In this document: in pieces, positions 22,124-33,894 of the stretch
Numbering within the stretch: the stretch's first letter is position 1
Layout: every line of letters starts with the position of its first letter
Origin: Gigantopelta aegis
Lineage: Eukaryota; Mollusca; Gastropoda; Neomphalida; Peltospiridae
DNA: 64,000 nt
Direction of reading: 5' to 3'
Assembly (NCBI RefSeq): GCF_016097555.1
Contig: NC_054706.1
Location: 47,512,660 to 47,576,659, forward strand
The notes under the pieces: model-generated
Databases searched by the model: none
Told to the model about the DNA's origin: nothing
What the model saw: the letters and a program-made list of their open reading frames with translations, nothing else
Translations under genes and position numbers: made by a program

Positions 22124-22262
22124 TTGCAACAGTCATAATTTTAGTATACATTAATTTTCATCCCCCCTCCAAACCTCCCCCAAAGTTCCCTTGGCATTCC
22201 GCCTCATGTCATTGCCCCTCCCCCCCCCCCCCAATGGATTTTCTGGATCTGCCACTGCTACA
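22124..22262 (+). mobile_element. GGATCC-end dispersed repeat, unexpanded copy
   Basis: CCCCCCTCCAAACCTCCCCC, CATTCCGCCTCATGTCATTG and a terminal GGATTTTCTGGATCTGCCAC match the repeat at 58269-58444. Here there is no 48-bp tandem expansion. Contains a C-run at 22220-22232. Confidence 0.7.
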
Positions 22263-22690
22263 GATTATCATCACACAAACTTAAGGTCAAAGTTAGGTTA
22301 TATACATGTATGACAACAATGATAATAGAAAAGGAAGGAAAATGCATGCAGTCTGGGAAGTCAACTTGTGAGAGTGCATCCTCCTAGTGGACATGTTTGT
22401 CAGTGAGGAATGACAGTTTGATGCTATTTTCCTGACAACAGACATTCCATTTAACAACATCCACCTGTCAAAATATGCCCGTCATCAACTTTCTGAACGG
22501 GTTCTGTAAACATAGGTTTCTACACACAAGTCAGTAGGTTGTGACACAGGTTCCATTTGCACATTCAAATGCATACTGTCCTCTTTGTACTTCCAGCATA
22601 CAGTTAGTACATGCACATGCACTCACAATATATATATATATATATATATATATAGACTAGTTTTACTTGTTTTTCACTGCATTTAATGTA
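22263..22690. other. Non-coding DNA with a (TA)n tract
   Basis: TA microsatellite at 22628-22653. Nothing else recognised. Confidence 0.5.
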
Positions 22691-22694
22691 GATG

Positions 22695-22985
22695 GGGAAG
22701 GATGTAGCCCAGTGGTAAAGCACTCACTTGATGTGTGGTTGGTAGAGGATCAGTGGGCCCATTGGGCTATTTCTCGTTCCAACCAGTGTACCTCAACTGT
22801 ATATTATCAAAGGCCATGGTATGTACTATCCTGTCTGTGGGATGGTGCATATAAAAGAACCCTTGCTGCATTAAGAAAAATGTAGCAAGTTTCCTCCGAT
22901 GACTATGTGTCAGAATTACCAAATATTTGACATTCAATAGCCGATGATTAATAAATTAATGTGCTCTAGTGGTGTTGTTAATGGT
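22695..22985 (+). mobile_element. SINE, head H1 with tail B
   Basis: Head GGATGTAGCCCAGTGGTAAA, body GGATGGTGCATATAAAAGAA, tail GATTAATAAATTAATGTGCT and CTCTAGTGGTGTTGTTAATG. The middle of the head is partly deleted. Confidence 0.87.
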
Positions 22986-23425
22986 AAACTGATGGCAAGT
23001 GTGTTCTGTATTGTGATTGGTTAATTACATTCTTTTTCCAGGATAAAATGAAAATAACACCCTGTAAGCTAATGACGTCATTAGAAAGTGATGTCATTAG
23101 CAATTGGAACAGGTCAAGTTGACTGTTCAAGGATCTACAGTTAGATTGTAGCCAGGTATTTATTTCGAGAAATAACAAATATACAATTAAGTTCCATAGA
23201 AAAGCGATTCAGTTTACAATATATATATGAACATAACCATATGGATTTTTTAGATTTGCGTGTGTTATTGTCTATTTGATGCCTGCAAATGTTTCATTTT
23301 TAACCTCAGGCTAACGCCTTCACTCAAAAATGACATTTGCGGAATCAAATAGACAGTAACATACGCAAATCTAAAAACTCCATATGGTTGTCTCTGAAAT
23401 AAAGCAAATTTTAATGTAGATAGCA
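22986..23425. other. Non-coding DNA with an inverted repeat
   Basis: ATAACCATATGGATTTTTTA/TTAGATTTGCG near 23233-23260 is inverted at 23362-23390 (CGCAAATCTAAAAACTCCAT, ATGG), with CAAATAGACA/TCTATTTG in between. It is a possible small palindromic element of about 160 bp. Confidence 0.5.
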
Positions 23426-23427
23426 TG

Positions 23428-23592
23428 TACAGTAAAACCTGAACAAACCGGAATCCTGTCAAAAGAGGCCAAGGTTCATGGTCCCAAATTTTTCTAAATT
23501 CTAAAACCCAACCCTATAAATACAGGATCCTGTCTAAATTGGATATATATTAAGTCCCCAGTGTGATCTGGTTTAAAGGGATTTCACTGTGT
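23428..23592. mobile_element. MITE, CAGTGAAA type
   Basis: Left TACAGTAAAACCTGAACAAA, right GGTTTAAAGGGATTTCACTG: same terminal type as the element at 930. A second related copy follows. Confidence 0.65.
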
Positions 23593-23617
23593 ATTTTTAG
23601 TGTTTTGTAACACAGGG

Positions 23618-23646
23618 TGGTGGTGGTGGTGGTGGTGGTGGTGGTA
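23618..23646. repeat. (GGT)n microsatellite
   Basis: About nine GGT/GTG units. Confidence 0.9.
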
Positions 23647-23704
23647 GAGTAAGATTAATGTAATGTACTTTAAGGGTATTTAATACTAAACAACAACTCC
23701 TCGC

Positions 23705-23885
23705 CTTATACAGTAAAAACTGTCTAAACAAGGCCCTGAATAAACCAGAATTCTGTCAAAACTGTTGCATGATCCCAAACTTTTCTAAATTCTAAAATGT
23801 GACCCTTTAAACAGCAGATCTTGTCTAAACAAAATAAATATTAGGTCCCCCATCATGATCTGGTTTAAACAGATTTCACTGTGTA
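23705..23885. mobile_element. MITE, CAGTGAAA type
   Basis: Left TACAGTAAAAACTGTCTAAA, right GGTTTAAACAGATTTCACTG. Sister of the previous element, in the same orientation. Confidence 0.65.
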
Positions 23886-23959
23886 ACTAAGGCAAAACAA
23901 TGACAACCAAAAATAAGGTGTAGTGTGTGTCATATATTTACATGTAAAGGAAAGGAATA

Positions 23960-24030
23960 TTTTAATGAATAGAATAGAATAGAAGTTTAACGACAACCCA
24001 GCACGAAAAATATATCGGCTATTGGAACGT
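23960..24030 (-). mobile_element. SINE tail C fragment
   Basis: GTTTAACGACAACCCAGCAC followed by GGCTATTGG matches the tail C type seen at 58165, in reverse. Confidence 0.6.
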
Positions 24031-24086
24031 TTTAATGATACTTCTGCCATTTTACACTACAGCTACACGTCTAAACTAATAATAAG

Positions 24087-24395
24087 TCAGGATTTAGCTT
24101 AGTTGGCAGACCATTCGACTGAGGTCAGAGAATCGAACAATTTCAGTGAACCCATTCTCTGATTGGGTCCCCCCCCCCCCACCCCCATCCCCCATCTCAA
24201 CCAGTTCCTACAACTGGTACATCAAAGGCCAGTCTGTGGGAAACTGCATTTAAATCATAAATGATCCCTTGTTGCTGGTGAAAACAACATAATGGGTTTC
24301 TTCTGAAGACTGCCTGTCAGAAATCTCAAATTTCTGACTTCCATTAGCTGATGATTAATCAATCAATGTGCTCTAGTGGTGTTATTAATGGTTAA
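24087..24395 (+). mobile_element. SINE, H2-like head with tail B
   Basis: Head GTCAGGATTTAGCTTAGTTG, with AATCGAACAATTTCAGTGAA; C-run at 24170-24182; body and tail B (GATGATTAATCAATCAATGT, CTCTAGTGGTGTTATTAATG). Confidence 0.82.
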
Positions 24396-24469
24396 TGGTT
24401 AATTCAGCACTTGGTCTAGCGAGGGATGACCCAGCAGCCTATACATAAGATTACTTCTATGGGAGGGCA

Positions 24470-24788
24470 GGATTTAGATCTGTTGGTTGAGAGCTCGCTT
24501 GAGGTGCTTGTGTCACAGGATCTAACCACCTCAGTGCCAGTGAATCCATTCCACTGATTGGGTTTTGTCTTATCCCAACCAGTGCACCACAACTGGCCAA
24601 AGGATGTCGTATGTGCTTTCCTGTCTGTGGGGAAAATGCACATAAAAGATCCCTTGATGCATCAGGAGAAAAAAATGTTGTGGGTTTCCACTGATGACCA
24701 AGTGTCAAAATGACCAAATGTCTGACATCCAATAGCCGATGATTACTTCATCAATGTGCTCTAGTGGTGTCGTTAAAAAAAAAAAAAT
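24470..24788 (+). mobile_element. SINE, head H2 with tail B
   Basis: Head CAGGATTTAGATCTGTTGGT, GGTGCTTGTGTCACAGGATC; body ATAAAAGATCCCTTGATGCA; tail GTGGTGTCGTTAAAAA with poly-A. Second of two H2-B copies in the same direction. Confidence 0.88.
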
Positions 24789-24835
24789 AACTTCAATACA
24801 TTGATCACTCATCTGACAGTGTCTGGACTAGAAAA

Positions 24836-24920
24836 AAAAACCATTGGGTCCACTGAGAGGGATCGATCCTATGAGCCAGCATACTGCTCTACCAATGAGC
24901 TATAGCCTATATCCTGCCCC
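24836..24920 (-). mobile_element. SINE head fragment
   Basis: Reverse head only: ATTGGGTCCACTGAGAGGGA, TCGATCCTATGAGCC, CTCTACCAATGAGCTATAGC. Confidence 0.55.
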
Positions 24921-25260
24921 TAGCTGATACTTAGAAAGACAACTTGGGGTCATATTGGTGATGAGTTACATACATCTCAATTAACTGTCTGGACAGCTTA
25001 CAAATCAATGTACATTTCTACACCCACACAGGCTATATGGGAAATGTACCATCCATACCAACTCTGACCTATCATGAGCTGGTGAAAACTGAAGCTCTGT
25101 TTTACATCAATATCATGATCTAGTGGATACTACAATAAAGTCTTCCTAATATCCAACAGTGTGGGATATAAATGTAGGTCAGTGGTAGAGTGCTCGCCTG
25201 TGGAATAATGATGAGCTGTAGGTTTCGTATCATTCTTTAAACTAATCAAAGTGTTTTCTT
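24921..25260. other. Non-coding DNA
   Basis: A possible H1-like head remnant (GATATAAATGTAGGTCAGTG) lies near 25164. Otherwise nothing is recognised. Confidence 0.35.
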
Positions 25261-25276
25261 ACACACCTGTTAGTGA

Positions 25277-25597
25277 AATAAAAAGACAGAAATGTTTTAT
25301 TTACCGACGCACTCAACACATTCTATTTACGGTTATATGGCATTAGACATATGGTTAAGGACCACACAGATATTGAGAGATAAAACCCACTGTCGCCACT
25401 TCATGGGCTACTCTTTTCAATTAGCAGCAAGGGATCTTTTATATGCACCATTCTACAGACAGGATAGTACATATAACAGCCTTTGATATACCAATCGTGG
25501 TGTACTGGCTGGAACGAGAAACAGCCCAATGGGCCCATCGATGGGGATCGATCCCACACCGACCGTGGATCGAGCACCATATTACTGGGCTGCGTCC
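25277..25597 (-). mobile_element. SINE, head H1 with tail A, with target duplication
   Basis: Flanked by a 16-bp direct repeat, ACACACCTGTTAGTGA and ACACACCTGTTGGTGA (25261-25276, 25598-25613), one mismatch. Full length from tail A to the H1 head. Confidence 0.9.
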
Positions 25598-25682
25598 ACA
25601 CACCTGTTGGTGAGAATATCACTCATTATTTTTAATAACACATACTTGTTAATACATATATGTGCGTTAACATTTTTCTTCT

Positions 25683-25918
25683 CTTTTGTTTAATGACACA
25701 ACTAGAGCAATTTGAGTTATTAATCATCAGCTACTGGATGTCAAACATTTGGTAATTTTGACACAGTCTTAGAGAGGAAGCCCGTAACATTTTTCATTTA
25801 ATAACAAGGGATCTTTTATATGTACCATCCCAAAACAGGATAGCACTGACAGGGACTGATTTCAAATCGTCCGCACATAAAGCGAGCACTTTACCATACA
25901 TTGGGCTATGTCCCACCC
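25683..25918 (-). mobile_element. SINE, head H1 with tail B, internal deletion
   Basis: Tail TTTGTTTAATGACACAACTA, body GGGATCTTTTATATGTACCA, then a jump from GGATAGCACTGACAGGGACT to the head. About 60 bp of the usual middle is missing. Confidence 0.8.
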
Positions 25919-26112
25919 CATGATGAGATATGGGTTTCTTATCATTTTTTAGACTAATTAAAGTGTTACACTGTTTACAGTTACCATATTAATGTCAAAC
26001 ACTGACCACACTGATTAAATAAACAAATGTTTTGTATGTGTTTAGTTCGAGTTTTAAAAAAAAAAAAAAGTTAACCTCATAGATGGGTAAATATCCGTTA
26101 CTCAAGTTAGAA

Positions 26113-26501
26113 AAAAGAAAGAAATGTTTTATTTAACGACGCACTTAACACATTTTATTTACAGTTATATGGTGTCAGACATATGTTAAGGACCACACAG
26201 ATTTTGAAAGGGGGAAACCCGCTGTCGCCACTACATGGACTATTCTTTCCAATTAGCAGCAAGGGATCTTTTATTTGTGCTTCCCACAGGCAGGATAGCA
26301 CAAACTATGACCTTTGTTGAACCAGTTATGGATCACTGGTTGGTGCAAGTGGTTTACACCTACCCATTGAGCCTTGCGGAGCACTCACTCAGGGTTGGGA
26401 GTCGGTATCTGGATTAAAAATCCCAATGCCTCGACTGGGATCTGAACCCAGTACCTACCAGCCTGTAGACTGATGGCCTAACCACAACACCACGAGGCCG
26501 G
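26113..26501 (-). mobile_element. SINE, head H3 with tail A, with target duplication
   Basis: Exact 14-bp duplication TACTCAAGTTAGAA at 26099-26112 and 26502-26515. Full-length H3 head ending GAGGCCG. Confidence 0.92.
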
Positions 26502-26515
26502 TACTCAAGTTAGAA

Positions 26516-26870
26516 TGAGATGAAAATCCATAAAGTTAAATGTGAAACTCAATTCAGCATTTCTCAAAGTCAGTAAAATAACATAGCTATTTTAAGCCAC
26601 AATTAGTTTAAAAAAAAAAAAATATATATATATATTTTTTAGAATGTGAGATTATGACAGCTACACATACACATACAAAAAATTAGCATTAGGCTAAGAT
26701 GACCAAAGTGACAGAGTGAGTCATAGTCAAACCACCTGTGTTATTCATGCAAGTTAAGAAACACTGTGCCCAGCTTGTTTTGGTTGAAGCAATGGACCTG
26801 AACAAAACACTGGGGGGGGGGGGGGGGGGGGGGGGGGGTCTGCGTGTGTGTGCATTATTATTACTATTAC

Positions 26871-26907
<37 letters not shown>

Positions 26908-28065
26908 CTTATTTTAGCCTTTGATGAGATAAAATGATTTGTGCCAAATTCACATTTATAAATTATAAATTATATATACGGTACAATGTATGTTGAGGTG
27001 TTTCTGGAATACAAACTGGATCTTTTATGTAGAAGAAACGTTAATTAATTATAATTAATAATTTAGGAACCCACAGTTAATTAGTGATCTGAAAAATTAA
27101 CCATGATACTACATGTATACATAACATATATGTACACCTTTAAAACTATAATGTTTACAGCATGTGCAGTAGACCTACCATTAATTAGGGATCTGTGAAA
27201 TTATCCATGCTGCAATGTGCACACCTTTATAACTATTATAACCAGTGCAGCATAAGTTGCTTGGTATTATAAAGTCTAAACAGAAAGAAGATGCATTGAT
27301 AAGAATGTTTAACAACACCCCAGCACAAAAATGCACATGGCCTACATATATATACATAGTCATACATGTATACATGCACATGCAACTGGGAAGCTACTGC
27401 AATGTTAGCACAACATCTATCACAGTATCAGTCTATTTCTGTGAATGTACACACAGCAAGGAATAGATTTCTAAGTGGTATTTGAACAGGCAGGGTGTTT
27501 AGCCTAACCAGCCTTCAGTATAATTCAACCGAATTCTCCAACATGTACGCACACATAGATCATGATACACTGACCTATAAAAACAAGAGCCAACAGCTAT
27601 CAACAAGTCTTCAGGTTGCCAGGTCCATACACACATGGAGAGTGAAAACTCCGGTAATTGTTTAAATAATTTAATACAATACCAAATCAAGCTCGCTTTG
27701 TCTATACAGACCACCTTTACTTTTCAGGAGTGTATAGGTAATTGGGTGTTATCATTAAAATATAGATCTGTTATATTGACAATATATTCACATTAAAATA
27801 AACATTCCTGCATTTATATACATATCATTACATGAACATGTTCTTGTACACATAAAACTAAAGATATTCATTACATGTAATTCTTAATTTTAACTAAACA
27901 GGTTGGTTATGTGTAGGGATGGGACAGTTTGGGGTTGGGGTTTGGTTTTTTACTTCGATTTGCGATATAATTTTGGTCCAGTTTGATTTATTTATAATAT
28001 AGATTTCACATGTACATTAGCTATAACACATGTATTTGAATTAAAATAACTTTCAAGAAATTTGT
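26516..28065. other. Non-coding DNA with simple repeats
   Basis: Holds a G-run of about 28 (26811-26838), an ATT microsatellite (26848-26903) and a tail C remnant in reverse at 27302-27340 (GTTTAACAACACCCCAGCAC). No gene seen. Confidence 0.55.
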
Positions 28066-28133
28066 TTTGTTTAGTATCGAGCCATGATTCACTACACAAA
28101 TTTTAGAGGTTGCTACACAATTCTAAACTGTTA

Positions 28134-28166
<33 letters not shown>
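28134..28166. repeat. (AAT)n microsatellite
   Basis: About eleven AAT units, next to the fragment shared with 6655-6700. Confidence 0.92.
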
Positions 28167-28167
<1 letters not shown>

Positions 28168-28359
28168 TCTTTATTTAGTGAGGGTAACACAGTTAGCAAA
28201 AGCTAATCTTCCCTGGTATAGTTGCTAATCAATTTAACCTGATAATTACCAATGTCAACAACAAAAAAAGTTATCTGTATACCTGTACAATTAAGTACAG
28301 GATACACTTGCTGACTCATATAACAGTCATAAATGGTGTCTTGACACACCTTTATTAAA

Positions 28360-28402
28360 TTCTACTTTTCCTTCCTTTTTTTTCATTTCTGTATATTTGT
28401 AA

Positions 28403-28443
<41 letters not shown>

Positions 28444-28498
28444 AATGGTGTCACACATACACTTTTCCTTCCTTTTTTTCATTTCTGTATATTTGTAA

Positions 28499-28541
<43 letters not shown>
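28360..28541. repeat. Two copies of a 50-bp segment, each ending in (CA)n
   Basis: ACTTTTCCTTCCTTTTTTT plus ATTTCTGTATATTTGTAATC precede an AC tract in both 28364-28441 and 28460-28541. This is a recent tandem duplication of segment plus microsatellite. Confidence 0.88.
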
Positions 28542-28544
<3 letters not shown>

Positions 28545-28689
28545 ATATATGGAGGACAGCCACAATCCTCAAAATTTAAAATTTTATGGGGAAACTATTT
28601 TTCACATTTTCATTCCACCAATGGCACTTTTGTGCTGCTGGATAAAAATTATTGTCCCCAGTAGAGCAATATCGCCTGAGAAAGATCTA

Positions 28690-28940
28690 CTTCGATAGTC
28701 CATTGGGCTATTCCTCCTTCTAGCCAGAGCACCACAACTAATATCAAGGATCATGGGTACATATGCTATTCTGTCTGTGGGATGGTACATATAAAAGATC
28801 CCTTGCTATTAAAGACAAAAAAATGTAGGGGGTTTCCTCTGTAACTTTAGACTATATGTCAAAATCACCACGTCTGGCATACAATAGCCGACAATTAACA
28901 AATCAATGTGCTCTAGTGGTGTCGTTAAACAAAAAAACAC
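28690..28940 (+). mobile_element. SINE, tail B, 5'-truncated
   Basis: Begins in the shared body (CATTGGGCTATTCCTCCTTC) and ends with tail B (CAATGTGCTCTAGTGGTGTC). No head. Confidence 0.8.
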
Positions 28941-28972
28941 TAAATTTATTTTTCACAGGAATCCATGTCCTG

Positions 28973-28976
<4 letters not shown>

Positions 28977-29022
<46 letters not shown>
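28977..29022. repeat. (TA)n microsatellite
   Basis: About 22 TA units. Confidence 0.95.
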
Positions 29023-29023
<1 letters not shown>

Positions 29024-29364
29024 TGTATATGTATGCAAGTAACAATTGAAGCTTGTGATCATGTTGAGAACATACATGCAACCACTGCAATTAAGAGAAT
29101 GTCCACAGCAAAAAACATACATCCCATCGAAAAGAAATAATTGAATATAGTCCACAGCAAAAAAAAATGTGTCACAAAGAATTCATATCCATGACACTGC
29201 TGACTGTCATTGGCAATTGCAGGGATTGGCATGTACATATATACATATACACATGTGTATCCCAAGTTCTGTATCAATATAACATGCAATTATTGCCACC
29301 TTTCAAAAACAAAATGTTTTTTTTTTTTTTTAAATGAAGCAGTAATATGACATTTTCTTATCTC

Positions 29365-30780
29365 CTAAGTTCAAGAGCCAAGGGATAAATCGCTATGAAA
29401 GTAAAACTTGATCTGTAACAGTACATGATAAAGCTACAAACAAAATGTCAGCTCAATATCTTGATGCACTGCGAAAATGTTCCAGAAAACAAATTTTTTT
29501 ATTTGCTAAGTTCAAGGGCCATAACTCAATGAAAAATGGGTAAATTTTCATGAATGTCAAATTTGATCTTTAACAGGACATGATAAAGCTATATACACAA
29601 AATTTCAGCTCAATATCTTGAGGCATTGCGAAACAAAAGTCTGAAAAACAAAAGTTCATATTTCCTAAGTTCAAGGGCCATAACTCTGTCACAACTATGT
29701 AAATCGCCATAAAAGTTAAACTAGACCTTTAACAGTACCGTATATCTTCGCCTATAAGTCGAATTTTTTTCACCCAAAAATTATTTTAGAACTTGGGGGG
29801 GTCGACTTATAAGAGGGTAAAAAAATTTCACCAAAAAATATTACTGTTTTGGGGATTATTTTACAAGTTTTATGGTTGAAGTATGCCATGTATTTATACT
29901 CAAATATGTTAATTTGACACATTTATTTTTTATAACCTATTTTTTTGGGCATTAGAACGGTTTTGGTTATGCGAAAAGGCGTACGATCTCACTCACTTGC
30001 CAAGACAACAGTCCACTTAGTTAAATTAACAGTCATAACTAATAGTAAAAATGTAAACAATACTAACTACCTGTTGCCTGAATTTATTTTGAAATCTGGT
30101 CACTGGCATTAATGGTTGTTCAAACAATGTTTTGGCGGTGATTAACTTCATGAATATTACTAAGCTTTCCCTTAAAATAGACTGATCTCTGCAGTTCACT
30201 TATCTGGAGCAATAGGGACACACATCATTTGGTACAAAAACCAGTGTACTTTCCAGAGTTATCCTCCTTACATGTATTAATATGGCGGCAAAACGTGATA
30301 CTTTCAGTTTTATCGTAGTGATCTGTTGTCAGCGTTTATAAATAAAGTTGTTGTCTGTGCACAAAACCATCTGTACAGTACTATACAGTAACAGTCAAAC
30401 AGCTTTCACTCTCTTCTAAGGGAATATTTCGTTTTGATGCTATGTAATAATGATAGTTTGATTGGAATAGTCTGATCATATTGCAATGTACAAAACGTGA
30501 AAACCGAAGTTTGTAAAATAATTTTCTTTTGTTCAAATATTATTGTTCTCATGTGCTGAAAATAAGAAATATTTCAATATTTATAAGTAGTTTTTCATGG
30601 GTCGACTTATAAACGGGTCAATAAAAAAATACATTTTCAGGGCTTGAAATTAGGGACTCGACTTATAGCCGAGATCGACTTACAGGCGAAGATATACGGT
30701 ACATGATAAAGCTATACACAAATTTTCAGCTCAATATTTTAAGGCATCGCAAAATAAAGTTTGGAATTAACTATATCTGA
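29365..30780. repeat. Dispersed repeat, three units of 141-159 bp, last interrupted by a MITE
   Basis: CTAAGTTCAAG starts units at 29365, 29506 and 29665. Each contains AACAGTACATGATAAAGCTA-like and TCAGCTCAATATCTTGA-like blocks. The third is split at 29737 and resumes at 30700. I recall this motif as widespread in molluscan genomes. Confidence 0.75.
29738..30699. mobile_element. 962-bp non-autonomous transposon, CCGTATATCTTCGCC ends, TA target site
   Basis: Inverted ends CCGTATATCTTCGCCTATAA and CCGTATATCTTCGCCTGTAA, each next to TA. GTCGACTTATAA motifs sit inside both ends. The uninterrupted sister unit at 29419 reads CAGTACATGATAAAGCT, which proves that only TA was duplicated. No transposase. 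Confidence 0.88.
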
Positions 30781-30995
30781 GACAAAACAGAAAGACATTA
30801 AAAAGAGAGACATTTACCTAGATATAGTCTCAACCAGCTGGACAGGCAAAGGACTAATAAATTAACTGGATCAAAGTGACCCAAATTAATCACTTAATTT
30901 GGGGAGGGGTGGGGGTGGAAGGGTTTTTGCCAGAGAGTACCGAGGGAAAAATTACATACCCTAAATTTTTTGAAATTGATGGATATATATATATA

Positions 30996-32615
30996 CTACT
31001 CAAAAGAATTTAAGGGTAAAAAATTTATAACCAAATAAGTTTCAGAGTGTATTAGATTGATGATGTAAACTACACCAAAAATTTAATTTATTGTTCCATA
31101 TTTACAAAAAAATAAAAAAATAAACATCACTGTATACAAGAAAGTCACATGACATGCTGTCAAAGTTGAAGGTTGTCAAACATGGATTTTACACATTAGA
31201 ACATTCGTTTAATAGTGTGTGAATCCACCCCTGGCGCGAATACACTCGACACATCGTTGCCTCATGCTGTTGATCAGACGTCTGAAGAACTCTTGGGGAA
31301 TGGCCTGCCACTCTGCCATAAGAAGTTGACCCAGATCATGAAGGTTGGCCGGAGGGGCATGGTTGGAGGGGCATGGTTATCCCGAACTGTCCTGCCTAAT
31401 TCGTCCCAGGCGTGCTCTATTGAGGCCAAGTCAGGCGAATATGCTGGCCAATCCATCCTGGCGATACCTTGTTGTCTGAGAAAGTCCGTTACCACCCTGG
31501 CGCGGTGGGGGCTGGCATTGTCATCCTGCAGAACTGCCCCGCCGCCAATCTGCTGAAGGCCTGGGAGAACCAACGGCCGGATAATCTCATTCAGATAGCG
31601 GATTCCATTCAGATTGCCATCCACCACATAGAGGGGGGTCCTGTGGTGGATAGAGATGCCGCCCCACACCATGACGCTGCCACCACCGAACCGGTGACGT
31701 TGTCTAACGATAACGTCAGCGAAGCGCTCCCCAGGACGTCTGTAGACACGAACCCGACCGTGTCGTTGAACTGTAGACTAAACCTGGACTCATCAGTGAA
31801 CATCACTCGACCCCACTGAACACGTTGCCACCGCAGATGAAGTGTGCACCAGTGACGTCTGGCCGTTCTGTGACGTGGTAGGAGTGGTGGTCGAACAGCC
31901 TGGCGACGGCAGCGTAGATTATTGGCTCTCAGACGATTGCGTATGGTTTGATCAGACACTCGAGTTCCAGTCGCAGTCCGCAGATTGTCACGTAATCGGT
32001 GTGCAGTGGTTGTGCGTTGACGTAGAGCCATATTGGTGATGTAGCGGGTCCTCTCTATTTGTAGTGCTTCGGGGTCTTCCCGAACGTGGACGATTTCGAA
32101 CAGAATTCGTTGCTTGGTACCATTGCCACAGTCGGCCAACGACACTCTGACTGACACGAAGTCTCAGAGCAACATTTCTTTGCGTATTGCCATCCTGAAG
32201 CCAAGCAATAGCCCTTCCTCGATCTTAGATAGTCAGTTGACGTCGTACCATTGTCGAATTTGGAGTGTGCACCGTACACGAACGCAAGCTCCAATTATAC
32301 GGAAATTCAGCATTGGGAACATGGAATACACATGCAAAGCGTGCAAATGAAGCCCTTTGTGAAAAAGCAAGTTATGGGCACTTAGCAGACCTTTCGCTTT
32401 CGCCCTAATTTACGTGCAAATGTAAGCATGTTTTCGCCATTAGAACTAGTCGACAGTGTCAATGACAGTGGATTTTAATTCATTTATGGGTTGCTTAGAC
32501 CCACTTTCGTCAAAATGGAACAATACCATGCATGACATTATGGTCTAGCTAATATAATTGACATTCAGAAAATAATGTCGAAAATATCGTCTGACCCTTA
32601 AATTCTTTTGAGTAG
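30996..32615 (-). mobile_element. Tc1/mariner element 3 (1620 bp), TA target site
   Basis: Inverted ends CTACTCAAAAGAATTTAAGG at 30996 and 32615, both next to TA in TA-rich flanks. The ends share CTCAAAAGAA with element 1 but differ beyond. A heavily mutated transposase fills the middle on the minus strand. Confidence 0.92.
31209..32251 (-). pseudogene. Tc1-family transposase with at least four lesions (element 3)
   Basis: The reading starts at the ATG at 32251 (MVRRQLTI) and meets a TAA at 32227-32225. It continues RGRAIAWLQDGNTQRNVALR with HTH character, then shifts by one extra base near 32046-32050. It passes MFTDESRFSL, shifts again near 31758-31765, and resumes with FGGGSVMVWGGIS, LQDDNASPHRA and YSPDLASIEHAWDELG (Asp to Glu spacing 34; the usual DLNPIEH is here DLASIEH). 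A perfect 14-bp tandem duplication at 31351-31378 shifts frame once more. The true end is the TAA at 31211-31209. It is the oldest-looking of the three by lesion count. Confidence 0.9.
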
Positions 32616-33894
32616 TATATTTTTTGGTTTCATGTTGAACATACATGTACATACATGTACATACATGTAGATTATAGTAAATTTGAGAGAACTGCTGTTT
32701 ACAATTTGTCAAAGCACATGAAATGTAGTGTTCAACTTCAAAACATTCAAACCTACAACCTTTGGTTTGTTTTGTTTTAAATACTTACCCTCAAATTATT
32801 TTCTGGCAGAAAGCCTGGTGCGGGTAATTAATTTTTTAACATCAATTTTGTACAACCATGGATACATCCTAATATGTAATAAACTAATTTTCTGCCCATA
32901 TGTTGCATATATATCTGATTATTGACCAGTGGTTGGGGATACAATATTACAATCAGCTTCAGTACATTGTCAAACCAGCAGATTGAGTTGAGAATTGACA
33001 CCATGTGTCCAACTCTTAGCAGTTTAAGTCTGAATCAATATTACATTTATAATGTATGAGGTGGCCTAAAAGTAAAAAGATATTCTAACTTGTAAATTAA
33101 TTAACATTTTGGCAAATCTTAAACTCTTAAATATTTTGTCTTTTCGTCTCACATTACAGAAAAATTATACATGTGTCATGTACAGTATGTAACCATACAA
33201 GTGGTTAGAGCACCCACAAAAGAGTGGCAGTTTGTACTTGTAGGATAATTGCCCTCCAATGATCTTTACAGCCAGATTGTAAAGACGTTCATACTGATCA
33301 GGGTTTCTGCCAATTATGTACCATATAATCTTGGAAATTAATGGATATATATATATACTTTTTTTCTCTTTTTTCATGAGAATTGCCTCTGAAAATTTTG
33401 TTTGCGTGTAACAGTGTTGCTCGTGCAAATCTAATTTTGTATAACCTATTTTTTGTTCATACAAAATTTGGAGCATCATTTGCATGGATATAATGGGTTA
33501 TGGAAAAAGAAAATGAGTTACATGGATTTATTTCTGCGTAACCGAAAAATGGGTTCTCAAGTGGCCTGAATCTCAAAACATTTCAAGACCATAACCACCT
33601 AGTTACATGTATGGTCCGTTTTTTTCTTTTTATTACATACCCTTGAATTACTTTCTATAAAACGTCTGCTGACTGCACTAAAGTAAATTATATAAATTAA
33701 ACACATTCAATTTACAGACAAGAATGTTTATAACATGAATTGTAGTACTTATGGCAATTAAAAATACATAATTTACTAGTAACTACTGCAAAACAGAAAC
33801 TATCACCTACCAGTACATGTAGACTAAGTCACTTTTAAAACATTTTTTATAAATAATTAAATGAAATTAACTAAATGAATCCTTTTTTTCTTAA
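32616..33894. other. AT-rich non-coding DNA
   Basis: Contains repeat fragments CCTCAAATTATTTTCTGGCA (32790) and GGGTTTCTGCCAATTATG (33301), and ACATGTACATACATGTACAT (32642). No gene seen. Confidence 0.45.
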
